In this document: in pieces, positions 34,713 to 43,539 of the stretch
Position numbering within the stretch: the first letter of the stretch is position 1
How the letters are laid out: every line of letters begins with the position of its first letter
Assembly: GCF_000472425.1 (NCBI RefSeq)
Contig: NZ_AXAI01000010.1
Location: 197,982 to 261,981 of the forward strand
From: Bradyrhizobium sp. Tv2a-2
Lineage (GTDB): Bacteria; Pseudomonadota; Alphaproteobacteria; Rhizobiales; Xanthobacteraceae
Reading direction: 5' to 3'
Length of the DNA: 64,000 nucleotides
Position numbers and translations under genes: made by a program
The notes under the pieces: generated by a model
Databases searched by the model: none
What the model was told of the DNA's origin: nothing
What the model saw: the letters and a program-made list of their open reading frames with translations, nothing else

Positions 34713-35543
34713 ATGACCACCGAGACAAAGATCGACACCGGTACCGATGAGCTCCTCTGCGTTATCCGCGACCGCGTCGCGATCATCACGCTGAACCGCC
34801 CCGAGGCGCGCAATGCACTGTCGGACACTCTGTCGCCGGCGTTGCGCGCGATGATCAAGACGTGTGGCGAGAATCCCGATGTCGGGGTGCTGCTCCTGAC
34901 CGGTGCAGGCACCGCCTTCTGCGCGGGCGGCAATGTCAAGGGAATGGGCGCACATCGCGACAAGGCAAAGCTCGCGATGTCGTTCGACGACAAGGTCGCC
35001 GACTTGCAGGAGCGGCAGCGCCTTCTCACCGGGGCTCTGGCCGCGCTGCGCAAACCGACCATCGCCGCACTTCCCGGCCCCGCGGTGGGCGCGGGGCTCG
35101 CGCTCGCGATGGCCTGCGACATCCGTATCGCGGCGCAATCGGCTTTCGTCTCCACCGGCTATCTGCGCGTCGCGCTCTCTGGCGATTATGGCATCGCCTG
35201 GCTCTTGACGCGATTGGTCGGCACCGCGCGGGCGCGCGAGTTGATGTTCGCGGCCGAGAAGGTCGATGCCGAACGCTGCGAGCGCATCGGCCTCGTCAAT
35301 CGCGTGGTGCCGGACGCCGAGCTACAGGCCGAGGCTTTCGCGCTTGCCAAGTCCATGGCCGAGGGCCCGACGCTGGCGTTGCGCTACATGAAGGACAATC
35401 TCGATGAGGCTTTGTCTTTTGACTTCGCTACCGCGCGCGACCACGAGGCCGAACGGTTGATCCGCCTCACCTCCACGGCCGATCATCGCGAAGCGGTGCA
35501 GGCCTTCATCGAAAAGCGCAACCCGGTATTCGGGGATCATTAG
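34713..35543 (+). CDS. Crotonase-superfamily enzyme, PaaG-like
   Basis: 276 residues. Motifs: VAIITLNRPEARNALSD, TAFCAGGNVKGMG and GPAVGAGLALAMACDIRI. By remembered alignment, both catalytic Glu of classical hydratases are absent (Ala and Gly); an Asp occurs in LSGDYGIAWLLTRLVG, matching the Asp of PaaG-type 1,2-epoxyphenylacetyl-CoA isomerases. So an acyl-CoA isomerase is more likely than a hydratase. AAGGGAGG precedes the ATG. It is convergent with the GNAT gene, with only 1 bp between stops. Confidence 0.88.
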   Translation: MTTETKIDTGTDELLCVIRDRVAIITLNRPEARNALSDTLSPALRAMIKTCGENPDVGVLLLTGAGTAFCAGGNVKGMGAHRDKAKLAMSFDDKVADLQERQRLLTGALAALRKPTIAALPGPAVGAGLALAMACDIRIAAQSAFVSTGYLRVALSGDYGIAWLLTRLVGTARARELMFAAEKVDAERCERIGLVNRVVPDAELQAEAFALAKSMAEGPTLALRYMKDNLDEALSFDFATARDHEAERLIRLTSTADHREAVQAFIEKRNPVFGDH

Positions 35544-35544
35544 A

Positions 35545-36156
35545 TCAGGCGACCGCAAGCTGCCGAGCTTCCGCGGCGAGCCGCCAGCTTGCGCAGGGGA
35601 TGTCCTTCGGCGCGACGTTGATCTCTTTCTCGAAACGTACCAGTTTCCAATCGTCGGGATGGTTGGTGAAAGCGAAGCCGGATTTGCGGGCGAGCGCAAT
35701 CATTGCGCTATTGGAGCGCAGCGTATCACCAAACAGGATGGTCCCACCCAACGACGCGGCCCGGCATTCCAGATTCTTCATCAGCGCCGCGCCGATGCCA
35801 TGACCCTGCCAGCGATCGTCGATCGACAGGCCGAACTCGATGCTCAGGTCCTCCGCGTGGAAGGCGTATCGCGCCTCGCCGACAATGCTCTCAAAGCCGT
35901 CCACCTCGATCGTGGCGACCACGGTAAACGAATCGTCCAGGCCGACATGGGTGAAATGATCGAGCACCGATTTCGGCAGTTCGCTCATCGCACCGAGAAA
36001 GCGCTTGTAGCGGGAGGCGGCCGACAGCGATCGGTAGTAGTTCTGCAGTTCTTCTGCATCGCGCGGCTCGACGAAGCGGACCGTCACCGCCTCGCCGCTC
36101 CGCGCGTGCAAAGTGTCGGAATATTGCGCAAGAGCATCAAACCGAAGCGATGTCAT
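35545..36156 (-). CDS. GNAT-family N-acetyltransferase
   Basis: 203 residues from the ATG at 36156 (GGGAG 6 bases upstream); the in-frame TTG at 36162 directly abuts that site and is unlikely. The GNAT fold is shown by VTVRFVEPRDAEELQNYYRS, and the acetyl-CoA-binding motif DRWQGHGIGAALMKNLECRA (Q/R-x-x-G-x-G/A). The sequence resembles the short GNAT proteins found beside general stress genes. The acceptor substrate is unknown. Confidence 0.85.
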   Translation of the reverse strand: MTSLRFDALAQYSDTLHARSGEAVTVRFVEPRDAEELQNYYRSLSAASRYKRFLGAMSELPKSVLDHFTHVGLDDSFTVVATIEVDGFESIVGEARYAFHAEDLSIEFGLSIDDRWQGHGIGAALMKNLECRAASLGGTILFGDTLRSNSAMIALARKSGFAFTNHPDDWKLVRFEKEINVAPKDIPCASWRLAAEARQLAVA

Positions 36157-36229
36157 GGCCAACTCCCGTCATTTTCCGAAAAGGCCGCCGATCGGCATCC
36201 CCTGAGGCAATGCCAATCAGGCTGCTCGC

Positions 36230-36433
36230 TCAAGCCCGCCAGAACGGCTTTTCGGCTTCGTCGACGACGTCGCTCCAGGACAGACCGACATCGTGCAGAT
36301 CGCGATCGGACCAGTGGGTCAGTTCCTCGCGGGTGCGATGACGCTCGCGCCACACATGGAGGGTTTCACCCAGGTTGGCCCAGAACCCGTTAACATGATG
36401 ATTTGTCATCGTATGGTGGGTGCAGGTAGACAT
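36230..36433 (-). CDS. DUF1127 small protein
   Basis: 67 residues. The C-terminal half (WRERHRTREELTHWSDRDLH, DVGLSWSDV) is the DUF1127/YjiS-like motif: a basic stretch followed by a hydrophobic-spaced DLxDIGL-like core. Such proteins are abundant in alphaproteobacteria; some bind RNA and influence phosphate and carbon metabolism. AGGAG lies 6 bases before the ATG. It is divergent from the LysR regulator. Confidence 0.88.
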   Translation of the reverse strand: MSTCTHHTMTNHHVNGFWANLGETLHVWRERHRTREELTHWSDRDLHDVGLSWSDVVDEAEKPFWRA

Positions 36434-36518
36434 GATTAGCTCCTAAAGCTAAACTTTGAGGGCTAATATCTGCCCCCGACAGCTGTTCCACAAACGACAC
36501 TTTGTCCCGTTTCAGATG

Positions 36519-36545
36519 ACAAAACCTCATGAATTTGAGATTTGT
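36519..36545. promoter_or_regulatory. Candidate LysR-type operator before tcuR-like gene
   Basis: An interrupted dyad, ACAAA ... CTCA TGAATT TGAG ... TTTGT, ends 4 bp before the LysR start. It is AT-rich and divergent-promoter-located, as autoregulatory LysR sites often are, but it is only partly symmetrical. Confidence 0.35.
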
Positions 36546-36548
36546 TAA

Positions 36549-37448
36549 ATGACTACGCGGCTGCCGTCCCTCAATGGTTTGCGGGCCTTCGAGGCTGCCG
36601 CGCGACATCTGAGCTTCACGCTCGCCGCGGCCGAACTGAACGTGACCCAGACCGCCATCAGCCACCAGATCAAGCGGCTGGAGGAGGAGCTCGGGCTTCG
36701 CCTGTTCCTCCGCAGGAATCGCGCGCTGGCGCTGACCCCGAAGGCCAAGGACTATCTCCCGGGCGTGCGCGCCGCCTTCAACGACCTTCGGCTTGCGACC
36801 GACAGATTGTTGCGCAAGGACGAGGACAACGTCCTGACCATCTCGACGCTGGCCTCGCTTGCCGCCAAATGGCTGCTGCCGCGCCTCTCCTCCTTTCAGG
36901 AGGCTCATCCCGGCATCGATGTGCGCATCACCACCTCGACCACCCTGGTCGATTTCAGGAGCGGCGATGTCGATGCGGCGCTCCGATATGGGCGCGGCCA
37001 CTGGCCAGGACTGCGCGCGCAATGGCTGATGGCGGACGAGCTGTTTCCGGTCTGCAGCCCGGCGCTGCTCAAGGGCGACAAGCCGCTCACCTGTCCGCAG
37101 GACCTCGCGCGCTACACGCTGCTGCATTCCAGCGGTGGCTATGACGATGACTGGCGGCTCTGGCTGACGGCGGCGGGCTTGCCGACCGACATTTCCAAGC
37201 AGCCGGGCCTGACCTTCGACCTCATCTTCATGACCGTGCAGGCCGCAATCGACGGCATCGGCGTTGCGATGGGGCGGACCTCGTATGTCCAGGACGACAT
37301 CGCCAAGGGACGCCTCGTCGTGCCGTTCAAGATCACCCTCCCCGCCGATGCCGGCTTCTACCTGGTCTCGCCCGAGGCGAGCGATGATCCGCCGAAGCTG
37401 AAGCTGTTCCGCCAATGGCTGCTCGCTGCGGTGCAGCACAAGTCTTGA
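36549..37448 (+). CDS. LysR-family regulator (GcvA-like), probable regulator of the tcu genes
   Basis: 299 residues. The N-terminal HTH is LNGLRAFEAAARHLSFTLAA and TQTAISHQIKRLEEELGLRL, followed by the periplasmic-binding-like effector domain (TLASLAAKWLLPRLSSFQEA onward). It resembles GcvA/TcuR-type activators. It reads in the same direction as tcuC, tcuA and tcuB, with 207 bp before tcuC. In Salmonella the tcu genes have a LysR regulator (TcuR) beside them; the role here is by analogy. Confidence 0.87.
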   Translation: MTTRLPSLNGLRAFEAAARHLSFTLAAAELNVTQTAISHQIKRLEEELGLRLFLRRNRALALTPKAKDYLPGVRAAFNDLRLATDRLLRKDEDNVLTISTLASLAAKWLLPRLSSFQEAHPGIDVRITTSTTLVDFRSGDVDAALRYGRGHWPGLRAQWLMADELFPVCSPALLKGDKPLTCPQDLARYTLLHSSGGYDDDWRLWLTAAGLPTDISKQPGLTFDLIFMTVQAAIDGIGVAMGRTSYVQDDIAKGRLVVPFKITLPADAGFYLVSPEASDDPPKLKLFRQWLLAAVQHKS

Positions 37449-37538
37449 AAATCGGCGCTTCCGCGCGACGCTAGCTGAAAATATAAGGCGCTTTCCGGTT
37501 GGTCGGCCGCCATGGGCGTGGCAGATTGACTTTTCATT

Positions 37539-37587
37539 GAGCGCGATCCGTTCGGAAAGCCGGCATCCACTTTTCCGGATCGCGCTC
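37539..37587 (-). repeat. Relative of the 102-bp hairpin element with different arms
   Basis: Arms GAGCGCGATCCG (37539-37550) and CGGATCGCGCTC (37576-37587) pair perfectly. Inside, CGGAAA and TTTTCCG correspond to the inner arms of the elements at 29167 and 47371 read from the other strand. The outer arm changes are matched on both sides, so pairing is preserved. The second hairpin of the long element is missing. Confidence 0.75.
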
Positions 37588-37655
37588 CCATCAACTGTCG
37601 GCTGGCGTGAAGTTTTCCCGCAACCGGCTATTCCTGACGGGGGAGGAAGCTCACG

Positions 37656-38969
37656 ATGTCGCAGACGTCGACGACGACACAGGTACCAGCGATCAAGTCG
37701 CGCCTCGGCGCCATCATGCGCGCCACAAGCGGCAACTTCCTCGAGCAGTTCGACTTCTTCTTGTTCGGCTTCTACGCGCCCGTGATTGCGAAGGCGTTCT
37801 TTCCGTCCGAGAACGAGACCGCGGCGCTGCTCAACACCTTTGGCGTGTTCTGGCTGGGCGCCTTGATGCGCCCGGTGGGAGCGGTCGTGCTCGGTGCCTA
37901 TATCGACCGCATCGGCCGCCGGCAGGGCCTGATCACCACGCTCTCCATCATGGCAGTCGGCACCGTGGTGATTGCGTTCTGTCCGAGCTACGCGACCATC
38001 GGGGTCGCCGCTCCGGTCATCGTGCTGATCGGCCGCCTGTTGCAGGGTTTCTCGGCCGGTGTCGAGCTCGGCGGCGTATCGGTATATCTCGCCGAGATTT
38101 CCACGCCCGGCAACCGCGGCTTCTACACCTCGTTCCAGTCCTCCAGCCAGCAGGTCGCAATCTTTGTCGCGGCAATCCTGGGTTATGTGCTGAACGAATC
38201 GATGTCCAGCGCCACCATCGCCGCCTGGGGCTGGCGTATCCCCTTCTTCATCGGCTGCCTGATCATTCCCGTGATCTTCTTCCTGCGGCGGACGCTGGAA
38301 GAGACCCCGGAATTCCTGGCGATGAAGAAGCACCCCACGGCGAGCGAAGTGTTCGCCTCGGCGATTGCCAACTGGCGCATCGTGATCCTCGGCATGATGA
38401 TCGCGGTGCTGACCACCACGACCTTCTATTTCATCACCGTCTATACCCCGACCTTCGGCAAGACTGTGCTGAAGCTGTCGACGGCCGACGCATTGCTGGT
38501 CACGCTGCTCGTTGCCGTCACCAACTTCATCTGGAATCCGGTCGGCGGCGCAGTGTCCGACCGCATCGGGCGCAAGCCGGTGCTGATCGGGATTGCCACC
38601 CTGTCGCTGCTGACGGCCTATCCGGCACTGCACTGGCTGGTGAGTGCTCCCTCGTTCGGGAAACTCCTGGCGGTGCAGATGATGTTCTCCTTCTACTTCG
38701 GCACCTATAGCGGCACCATGCTGGGCGCCCTGGTGGAGATCGTGCCCAAGCACGTCCGCACCACCTGCTTCTCGCTCGCCTTTGCGCTGGCGGCGGCCCT
38801 GTTCGGCACCTTCACGCCGTTCGCAGCAACCTGGCTGATCGAAACGACCGGCGACAAGGCCTCGCCTTGCTACTGGCTGATGTTCGGCGCCGTGCTCGGC
38901 ATCATCGCAGCGCTCACGGTCTACCGCGGAGGCGAGACCGTCGAGAACCGCGAAGCAGTCACCGCCTGA
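37656..38969 (+). CDS. tcuC: MHS-type major-facilitator transporter, tricarballylate/citrate-proton symporter
   Basis: 437 residues with twelve hydrophobic segments. The family signature between helices 2 and 3 is DRIGRRQGLI, and the loop FSAGVELGGVSVYLAE is typical of the metabolite:H+ symporter family. It resembles citrate/tricarballylate symporters (TcuC). GGGGGAGGAAGC precedes the ATG. The following gene is the tricarballylate dehydrogenase, which supports the assignment. A terminator-like hairpin follows the stop. Confidence 0.87.
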   Translation: MSQTSTTTQVPAIKSRLGAIMRATSGNFLEQFDFFLFGFYAPVIAKAFFPSENETAALLNTFGVFWLGALMRPVGAVVLGAYIDRIGRRQGLITTLSIMAVGTVVIAFCPSYATIGVAAPVIVLIGRLLQGFSAGVELGGVSVYLAEISTPGNRGFYTSFQSSSQQVAIFVAAILGYVLNESMSSATIAAWGWRIPFFIGCLIIPVIFFLRRTLEETPEFLAMKKHPTASEVFASAIANWRIVILGMMIAVLTTTTFYFITVYTPTFGKTVLKLSTADALLVTLLVAVTNFIWNPVGGAVSDRIGRKPVLIGIATLSLLTAYPALHWLVSAPSFGKLLAVQMMFSFYFGTYSGTMLGALVEIVPKHVRTTCFSLAFALAAALFGTFTPFAATWLIETTGDKASPCYWLMFGAVLGIIAALTVYRGGETVENREAVTA

Positions 38970-38983
38970 TATCCCACGATATG

Positions 38984-39023
38984 AAAGGCGTCGCGCAGCG
39001 CATTCCTGCTGCGCGGCGCCTTT
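38984..39023 (+). terminator. Rho-independent-type terminator between tcuC and tcuA
   Basis: AAAGGCG-T-CGCGCAGC (38984-38999) pairs with GCTGCGCG-G-CGCCTTT (39008-39023), one mismatch in 16 pairs and an 8-base loop. A short T-run (TTTAT) ends the structure. It follows the transporter stop by 14 bp, so tcuAB may need readthrough or their own promoter. Confidence 0.65.
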
Positions 39024-39071
39024 ATCCTGTCCGGCCCTTCCCTTTCCATGCGAACCGGATAACAAGGGCGC

Positions 39072-40469
39072 ATGGTTGATCTCAATCGCAAGTTCGACGT
39101 GCTGGTGATCGGCGGCGGCAACGCCGCGCTTTGCGCCGCGATCAGCGCGCGACGGCAGGGCGCCTCCGTGCTGGTGCTGGAGGGTGCACCGAAATTCTAC
39201 CGCGGCGGCAACACCCGCCATACCCGCAACATGCGCTGCGCCCATGATGCGGCGACCGGGATTTTGACCGGTCCCTACACCGAGCAGGAGTTCTGGGAGG
39301 ACCTGCAGCGCGTCACCGGCGGCGAGACCGACGAGGAGCTCGCGCGCTTCATGATCGCCGAGTCCAAGGACATCCTCAACTGGATCGTCGAGCAGGGCGT
39401 GCGCTGGCAACCCTCGCTCGGCGGCACGCTCAGTCTCGGGCGCACCAACTCCTTCTTCCTCGGCGGTGGCCGCGCGATGCTGAACGCGCTCTACCGCACG
39501 GCCGAGGCGCTCGGCGTCGAGATCATGTACGATGCCGAGGTGATCGATCTCGAGATCGACAACGGCATGTTCCTGTCGGCCACACTCAAACAGCGCGACG
39601 GCCGCATCAGCGTTCGCGCCGCTGCCCTGGTCGCCGCCGCCGGTGGCTTCGAGGCCAACATCGAATGGCTGAAGCAATATTGGGGGGAGGCCGCCGATAA
39701 TTTCCTGATCCGCGGCACGCCCTATAACCGCGGCTCGATCCTGAAGATGTTGCTCGGCAAGGGCGTCAAGGAGGTCGGCGATCCCACCCAATGCCACGCC
39801 GTCGCGATCGACGCCCGCGCGCCGCGCTTCGACGGCGGCATCATCACGCGTCTCGACTGCGTGGTATTCGGCATCGTGGTCAACCGCAGCGCGATGCGCT
39901 TCTACGACGAGGGCGAGGACATCTGGCCCAAGCGCTATGCGATCTGGGGACGCCTCGTCGCCGGCCAGCCCGGGCAGATCGCCTACATCATTTTCGATTC
40001 CACCGTGCTGACGAGCTTCATGCCGTCGCTGTTTCCTCCGATCAAGGCGAACACGATCGCGGAGCTCGCGGGCCTGCTCGAGCTCGATCCGGCCGCACTG
40101 GAGAGGACGGTTGCCGGCTTCAACGCCGCGGTGCGGCCCGGCACCTTCGACCACACCGTTCTCGACGATTGCCGCACCGAGGGCATCACCCCGCCCAAGA
40201 CGCATTGGGCCCGCAAGCTCGAGACGCCACCCTATTATGCCTATCCGGTGCGGCCAGGCATCACCTTCACCTATCTCGGCACCCGCGTGAACAGGGAGGC
40301 GCGGATGCTGATGAAGGACGGCAAGCCGTCGGCCAACATGTTCGCCGCCGGCGAGATCATGGCGGGCAACGTGCTGGGACGCGGCTACGCCGCCGGCATC
40401 GGCATGACCATCGGTAGCGTGTTCGGGCGCGTCGCGGGGCGGGAGGCGGCAAAGCATGCGCGGAATTAG
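39072..40469 (+). CDS. tcuA: FAD-dependent tricarballylate dehydrogenase
   Basis: 465 residues, nearly the length of Salmonella TcuA. The FAD-binding dinucleotide motif is DVLVIGGGNAALCAAISARR, followed by RGGNTRHTRNMRCAHD; the C-terminal FAD segment is NMFAAGEIMAGNVLGRGYAA. It belongs to the fumarate-reductase/succinate-dehydrogenase flavoprotein group. It oxidises tricarballylate to cis-aconitate, passing electrons to TcuB. tcuB follows after 73 bp. Confidence 0.92.
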   Translation: MVDLNRKFDVLVIGGGNAALCAAISARRQGASVLVLEGAPKFYRGGNTRHTRNMRCAHDAATGILTGPYTEQEFWEDLQRVTGGETDEELARFMIAESKDILNWIVEQGVRWQPSLGGTLSLGRTNSFFLGGGRAMLNALYRTAEALGVEIMYDAEVIDLEIDNGMFLSATLKQRDGRISVRAAALVAAAGGFEANIEWLKQYWGEAADNFLIRGTPYNRGSILKMLLGKGVKEVGDPTQCHAVAIDARAPRFDGGIITRLDCVVFGIVVNRSAMRFYDEGEDIWPKRYAIWGRLVAGQPGQIAYIIFDSTVLTSFMPSLFPPIKANTIAELAGLLELDPAALERTVAGFNAAVRPGTFDHTVLDDCRTEGITPPKTHWARKLETPPYYAYPVRPGITFTYLGTRVNREARMLMKDGKPSANMFAAGEIMAGNVLGRGYAAGIGMTIGSVFGRVAGREAAKHARN

Positions 40470-40542
40470 CAACCGGCGCGGATCACCTCGCCTCGCCTGC
40501 GGGGAGAGGGAGATAGACGCACGCGGACAGGAAGCGGCATAG

Positions 40543-41658
40543 ATGCACGGAACCAAGATCCTCGACGAAGCCGACCGGCTGATGACGGTCTGCAATTCCT
40601 GCCGCTATTGCGAGGGGCTGTGCGCGGTGTTTCCCGCCATGGAGATGCGCCGCGCCTTTTCGGACGGCGATCTGAACTATCTCGCCAACCTCTGCCACGC
40701 CTGCGGCGCCTGCTATGTCGACTGCCAGTTCTCGCCGCCGCACGAGTTCAACGTCAATGTGCCAAAGACGCTCGCGATCGCGCGCGCCGACTCCTACGCC
40801 GCCTATGCCTGGCCACGCGCTTTTGCCGGGCTGTTTGCGCGCAACGGGCTTGCGATCAGCCTGATTGCCGCGATCAGCGTGGCGGCTTTCATCTTCGGCT
40901 TCGCCGCGGTGAACGACCACGCGGTGCTCTACGGTATCCATACCGGCCCCGGCGCGTTCTACGCGCTGATGCCGCATAATGCGATGGCGCTGTTGTTCGG
41001 CGCCGCCTTTCTCTACGTGATCCTTGCGCTCGCGATGAGCCTGCGCGCGTTCTGGCGCGACATCGGCGAGCCCGTCGGCATGAAGGCCGATGCGCCCTCG
41101 CTGTGGCAGGCCATTCGTGACGCCGGCGAGTTGCGCTATCTCGATGGCGGCGGAGTCGGCTGCTTCAACGATGACGACCAACCGACCGACCGGCGCAGAC
41201 TCTATCATCACTTCACGCTCTACGGCTTCCTGCTCTGCTTCGCGGCGACCTGCGTCGGCACGCTCTATCACTATCTGCTCGGCCGCGAGGCGCCCTATGC
41301 CTGGTGGGATCTGCCGGTCGTGCTCGGCACACTCGGCGGCATCGGCCTGTTCGTTGGCCCTATTGGCTTACTCGCTGCAAAGCGGCAGCGCGATGCCGTG
41401 CTGGTTGATGAAACGCGCACGGGCATGGACACCGCCTTCACCGTGATGCTGCTGCTCACCGGCGTGACCGGGCTGGCAGTGCTGTTGTGGCGCGACACCA
41501 ACGCCATGGGCCCGCTGCTGGCATTGCATCTCGGTTTCGTCTTCGCGCTATTCATCACGCTACCCTACGGCAAGTTCGTTCACGGTCTCTACCGGTTCGC
41601 AGCGCTCGTGCGCTATGCGCGCGAGCGGAGGATGATGGCCGGCGGGGTAGCCGAGTAG
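40543..41658 (+). CDS. tcuB: Tricarballylate utilisation protein B (Fe-S / membrane electron carrier)
   Basis: 371 residues. Two four-cysteine clusters lie near the N-terminus: CNSCRYCEGLC and CHACGACYVDC, typical of 2x[4Fe-4S] carriers. Six or so hydrophobic segments with His residues follow (from about residue 90). TcuB reoxidises TcuA and delivers electrons to the quinone pool. An upstream purine-rich run (gacaggaag) marks the start. It ends the tcu set. Confidence 0.92.
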   Translation: MHGTKILDEADRLMTVCNSCRYCEGLCAVFPAMEMRRAFSDGDLNYLANLCHACGACYVDCQFSPPHEFNVNVPKTLAIARADSYAAYAWPRAFAGLFARNGLAISLIAAISVAAFIFGFAAVNDHAVLYGIHTGPGAFYALMPHNAMALLFGAAFLYVILALAMSLRAFWRDIGEPVGMKADAPSLWQAIRDAGELRYLDGGGVGCFNDDDQPTDRRRLYHHFTLYGFLLCFAATCVGTLYHYLLGREAPYAWWDLPVVLGTLGGIGLFVGPIGLLAAKRQRDAVLVDETRTGMDTAFTVMLLLTGVTGLAVLLWRDTNAMGPLLALHLGFVFALFITLPYGKFVHGLYRFAALVRYARERRMMAGGVAE

Positions 41659-42042
41659 CCGCTGTCTCCGATCTCCCTCGCACCGCTTGCCGGGCAATGC
41701 GGATTCAATTGTCCAACAACCCGCTCCGTCATTGCGAGGAGTGAAGCGACGAAGCAATCCAGAGCCATGCATGCGGCTCTGGATTGCTTCGCGATTCAAT
41801 GACGAGGGAGGACTACACGCATTCGCGTTCTCGCGGCGCCGTTCGCCCGAGCTCTGCATCGTCCGTCACCCTCTCAGAAAGCAGAGGGCGTAGGCATGGC
41901 CGGGGGCCGCTACACCGCGGGCGCCAGCGAAACCCACCACGCCCGCCGGAACAGCAATCGGTTTTGCTTCGCTCTCACCAGTCTGCGGGGCTATACTTGG
42001 AATCGTTGAACCGTCTCCCGAGAAAAAGCCCGTATCCCGCAA
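41659..42042. other. Intergenic region holding repeats
   Basis: About 380 bp between tcuB and the AMP nucleosidase gene. It contains the perfect 17-bp hairpin element at 41750-41791 with conserved flanks from about 41728, and further repeat-like bases up to about 41960. I see no gene in it. The last 80 bp presumably hold the amn promoter. Confidence 0.5.
41728..41806. repeat. Dispersed palindromic element (GTCATTGCGAGGAG type)
   Basis: CGAAGCAATCCAGAGCC (41750-41766) and GGCTCTGGATTGCTTCG (41775-41791) form a perfect 17-bp stem around ATGCATGC. The flanks GTCATTGCGAGGAG and CAATGAC extend the symmetry. This is a well-known style of intergenic repeat in Bradyrhizobium and relatives. Confidence 0.8.
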
Positions 42043-43539
42043 ATGTCGTCCGCACATCCCATCGAAACGCCACCAGCCATTGCAACCGAGGCCTTCACGG
42101 ATGCGGCCGCGGCCGTCGCCCGGCTCGACGAGATCTACCAGCGCAACACCCAGTTCCTGCGCGATCGCTTTGAGGCCTATATCAATGGCGAGCCTCTCGC
42201 CGCGCGGGTGCGCGCGACTTACCCGTTCGTGCGCATCACCACCGCCACGCATGCGCGACTGGATTCACGTCTCTCTTACGGGTTTGTCGCGGGTCCCGGC
42301 GTGCACGAAACCAGCGTGACGCGGCCGGACCTGTTCCAGGCCTACCTCACCGAGCAGATCGGACTGTTGATCAAGAACCACGGCGTCTCGGTCGAGATCG
42401 GCGAGTCCAACGAGCCGATCCCGATTCATTTCGCCTATCGGCGCGACATCAACATTGAGGCGGCACTGACCAACAACGATCGTTCGACCGTCGTGCGGGC
42501 GCTGCGCGACGTGTTCGACATGCCCAATCTTGCGGGCATGGACGACGCCATCGCCGACGGCATGCTCGAGCTTCCGCCGGGCGCTCCCGAGCCGCTGGCC
42601 CTGTTTCGCGCCGCGCGCGTCGATTACTCGCTGCGGCGGCTTTATCACTACACCGGCACCGATCCGGAGCATTTCCAGAATTTCGTGATCTTCACGAATT
42701 ACCAGTTCTATGTCGATGCCTTCGCGCAGCTGTGCCAGCAGCGCCTCGCCTCTGGCCGGATCGGCCCCGATGCCTTCGTTGCGCCCGGCAATATGGTCAC
42801 ACACAGCGCTCGTCTCGGTGGCGGCACGACCGGGGTCGCGCCGGCGCGAACACCGCAAATGCCGGCCTTTCATCTCGTCGAGCCCGGCTACCGCGGCATT
42901 ACCTTGATCAACATCGGAATCGGCCCCTCCAACGCCCGCAATATCACGGACCATGTCGCGGTACTGCGGCCGCATGCCTGGCTGATGCTCGGCCATTGCG
43001 CGGGCTTACGGAACACGCAGCGGCTCGGCGACTATGTGCTGGCGCACGGCTATGTCCGTGAAGACCATGTGCTTGATCACGAGCTGCCGCTATGGGTGCC
43101 GATCCCCGCGCTGGCCGAGATGCAGGTCGCGCTCGAGGAGGCGGTCGGCGAGGTTACGGGATTGTCGGGCTTCGAACTCAAGCGGCTGATGCGCACCGGA
43201 ACGGTGGCGAGCGTCGATAACCGCAATTGGGAGATCAGCGGTCCGGAGGTTATCAGGCGCATGTCGCAGTCGCGCGCCGTCGCGCTCGACATGGAGTCGG
43301 CGGCGATCGCGGCCAACGGCTATCGTTTCCGCGTCCCCTACGGCACCTTGCTCTGCGTCTCCGACAAGCCGCTTCACGGCGAGATCAAGCTCGCAGGGAT
43401 GGCGAGCGAGTTCTACCGTCAGCGCGTCGAGCAACATCTGGAGATCGGCCTGAAGGCGCTGGAGCGACTGAAGCACCAGGAGTCCGAACGTCTGCATTCG
43501 CGCAAGCTGAGGAGCTTTGCGGAAGTGGCGTTTCAGTAG
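42043..43539 (+). CDS. amn: AMP nucleosidase
   Basis: 498 residues, close to the 484 of E. coli Amn. The N-terminal region (AAVARLDEIYQRNTQFLRDR) and the middle IPIHFAYRRDINIEAALTN are family-specific. The C-terminal part is a nucleoside-phosphorylase fold with YRGITLINIGIGPSNARNIT and ALDMESAAIAANGYRFRVPY, whose Glu contacts the ribose. It cleaves AMP to adenine and ribose-5-phosphate and so adjusts adenylate levels. It is convergent with the MarR-GNAT gene, overlapping by 7 bp. Confidence 0.93.
   Translation: MSSAHPIETPPAIATEAFTDAAAAVARLDEIYQRNTQFLRDRFEAYINGEPLAARVRATYPFVRITTATHARLDSRLSYGFVAGPGVHETSVTRPDLFQAYLTEQIGLLIKNHGVSVEIGESNEPIPIHFAYRRDINIEAALTNNDRSTVVRALRDVFDMPNLAGMDDAIADGMLELPPGAPEPLALFRAARVDYSLRRLYHYTGTDPEHFQNFVIFTNYQFYVDAFAQLCQQRLASGRIGPDAFVAPGNMVTHSARLGGGTTGVAPARTPQMPAFHLVEPGYRGITLINIGIGPSNARNITDHVAVLRPHAWLMLGHCAGLRNTQRLGDYVLAHGYVREDHVLDHELPLWVPIPALAEMQVALEEAVGEVTGLSGFELKRLMRTGTVASVDNRNWEISGPEVIRRMSQSRAVALDMESAAIAANGYRFRVPYGTLLCVSDKPLHGEIKLAGMASEFYRQRVEQHLEIGLKALERLKHQESERLHSRKLRSFAEVAFQ

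Noticed and set aside
36390..40595. A 1,401-codon open frame on the minus strand across the tcu genes
   Set aside because: It is a shadow of high third-position GC in the rightward genes. It has no family motifs and covers intergenic DNA and a terminator.
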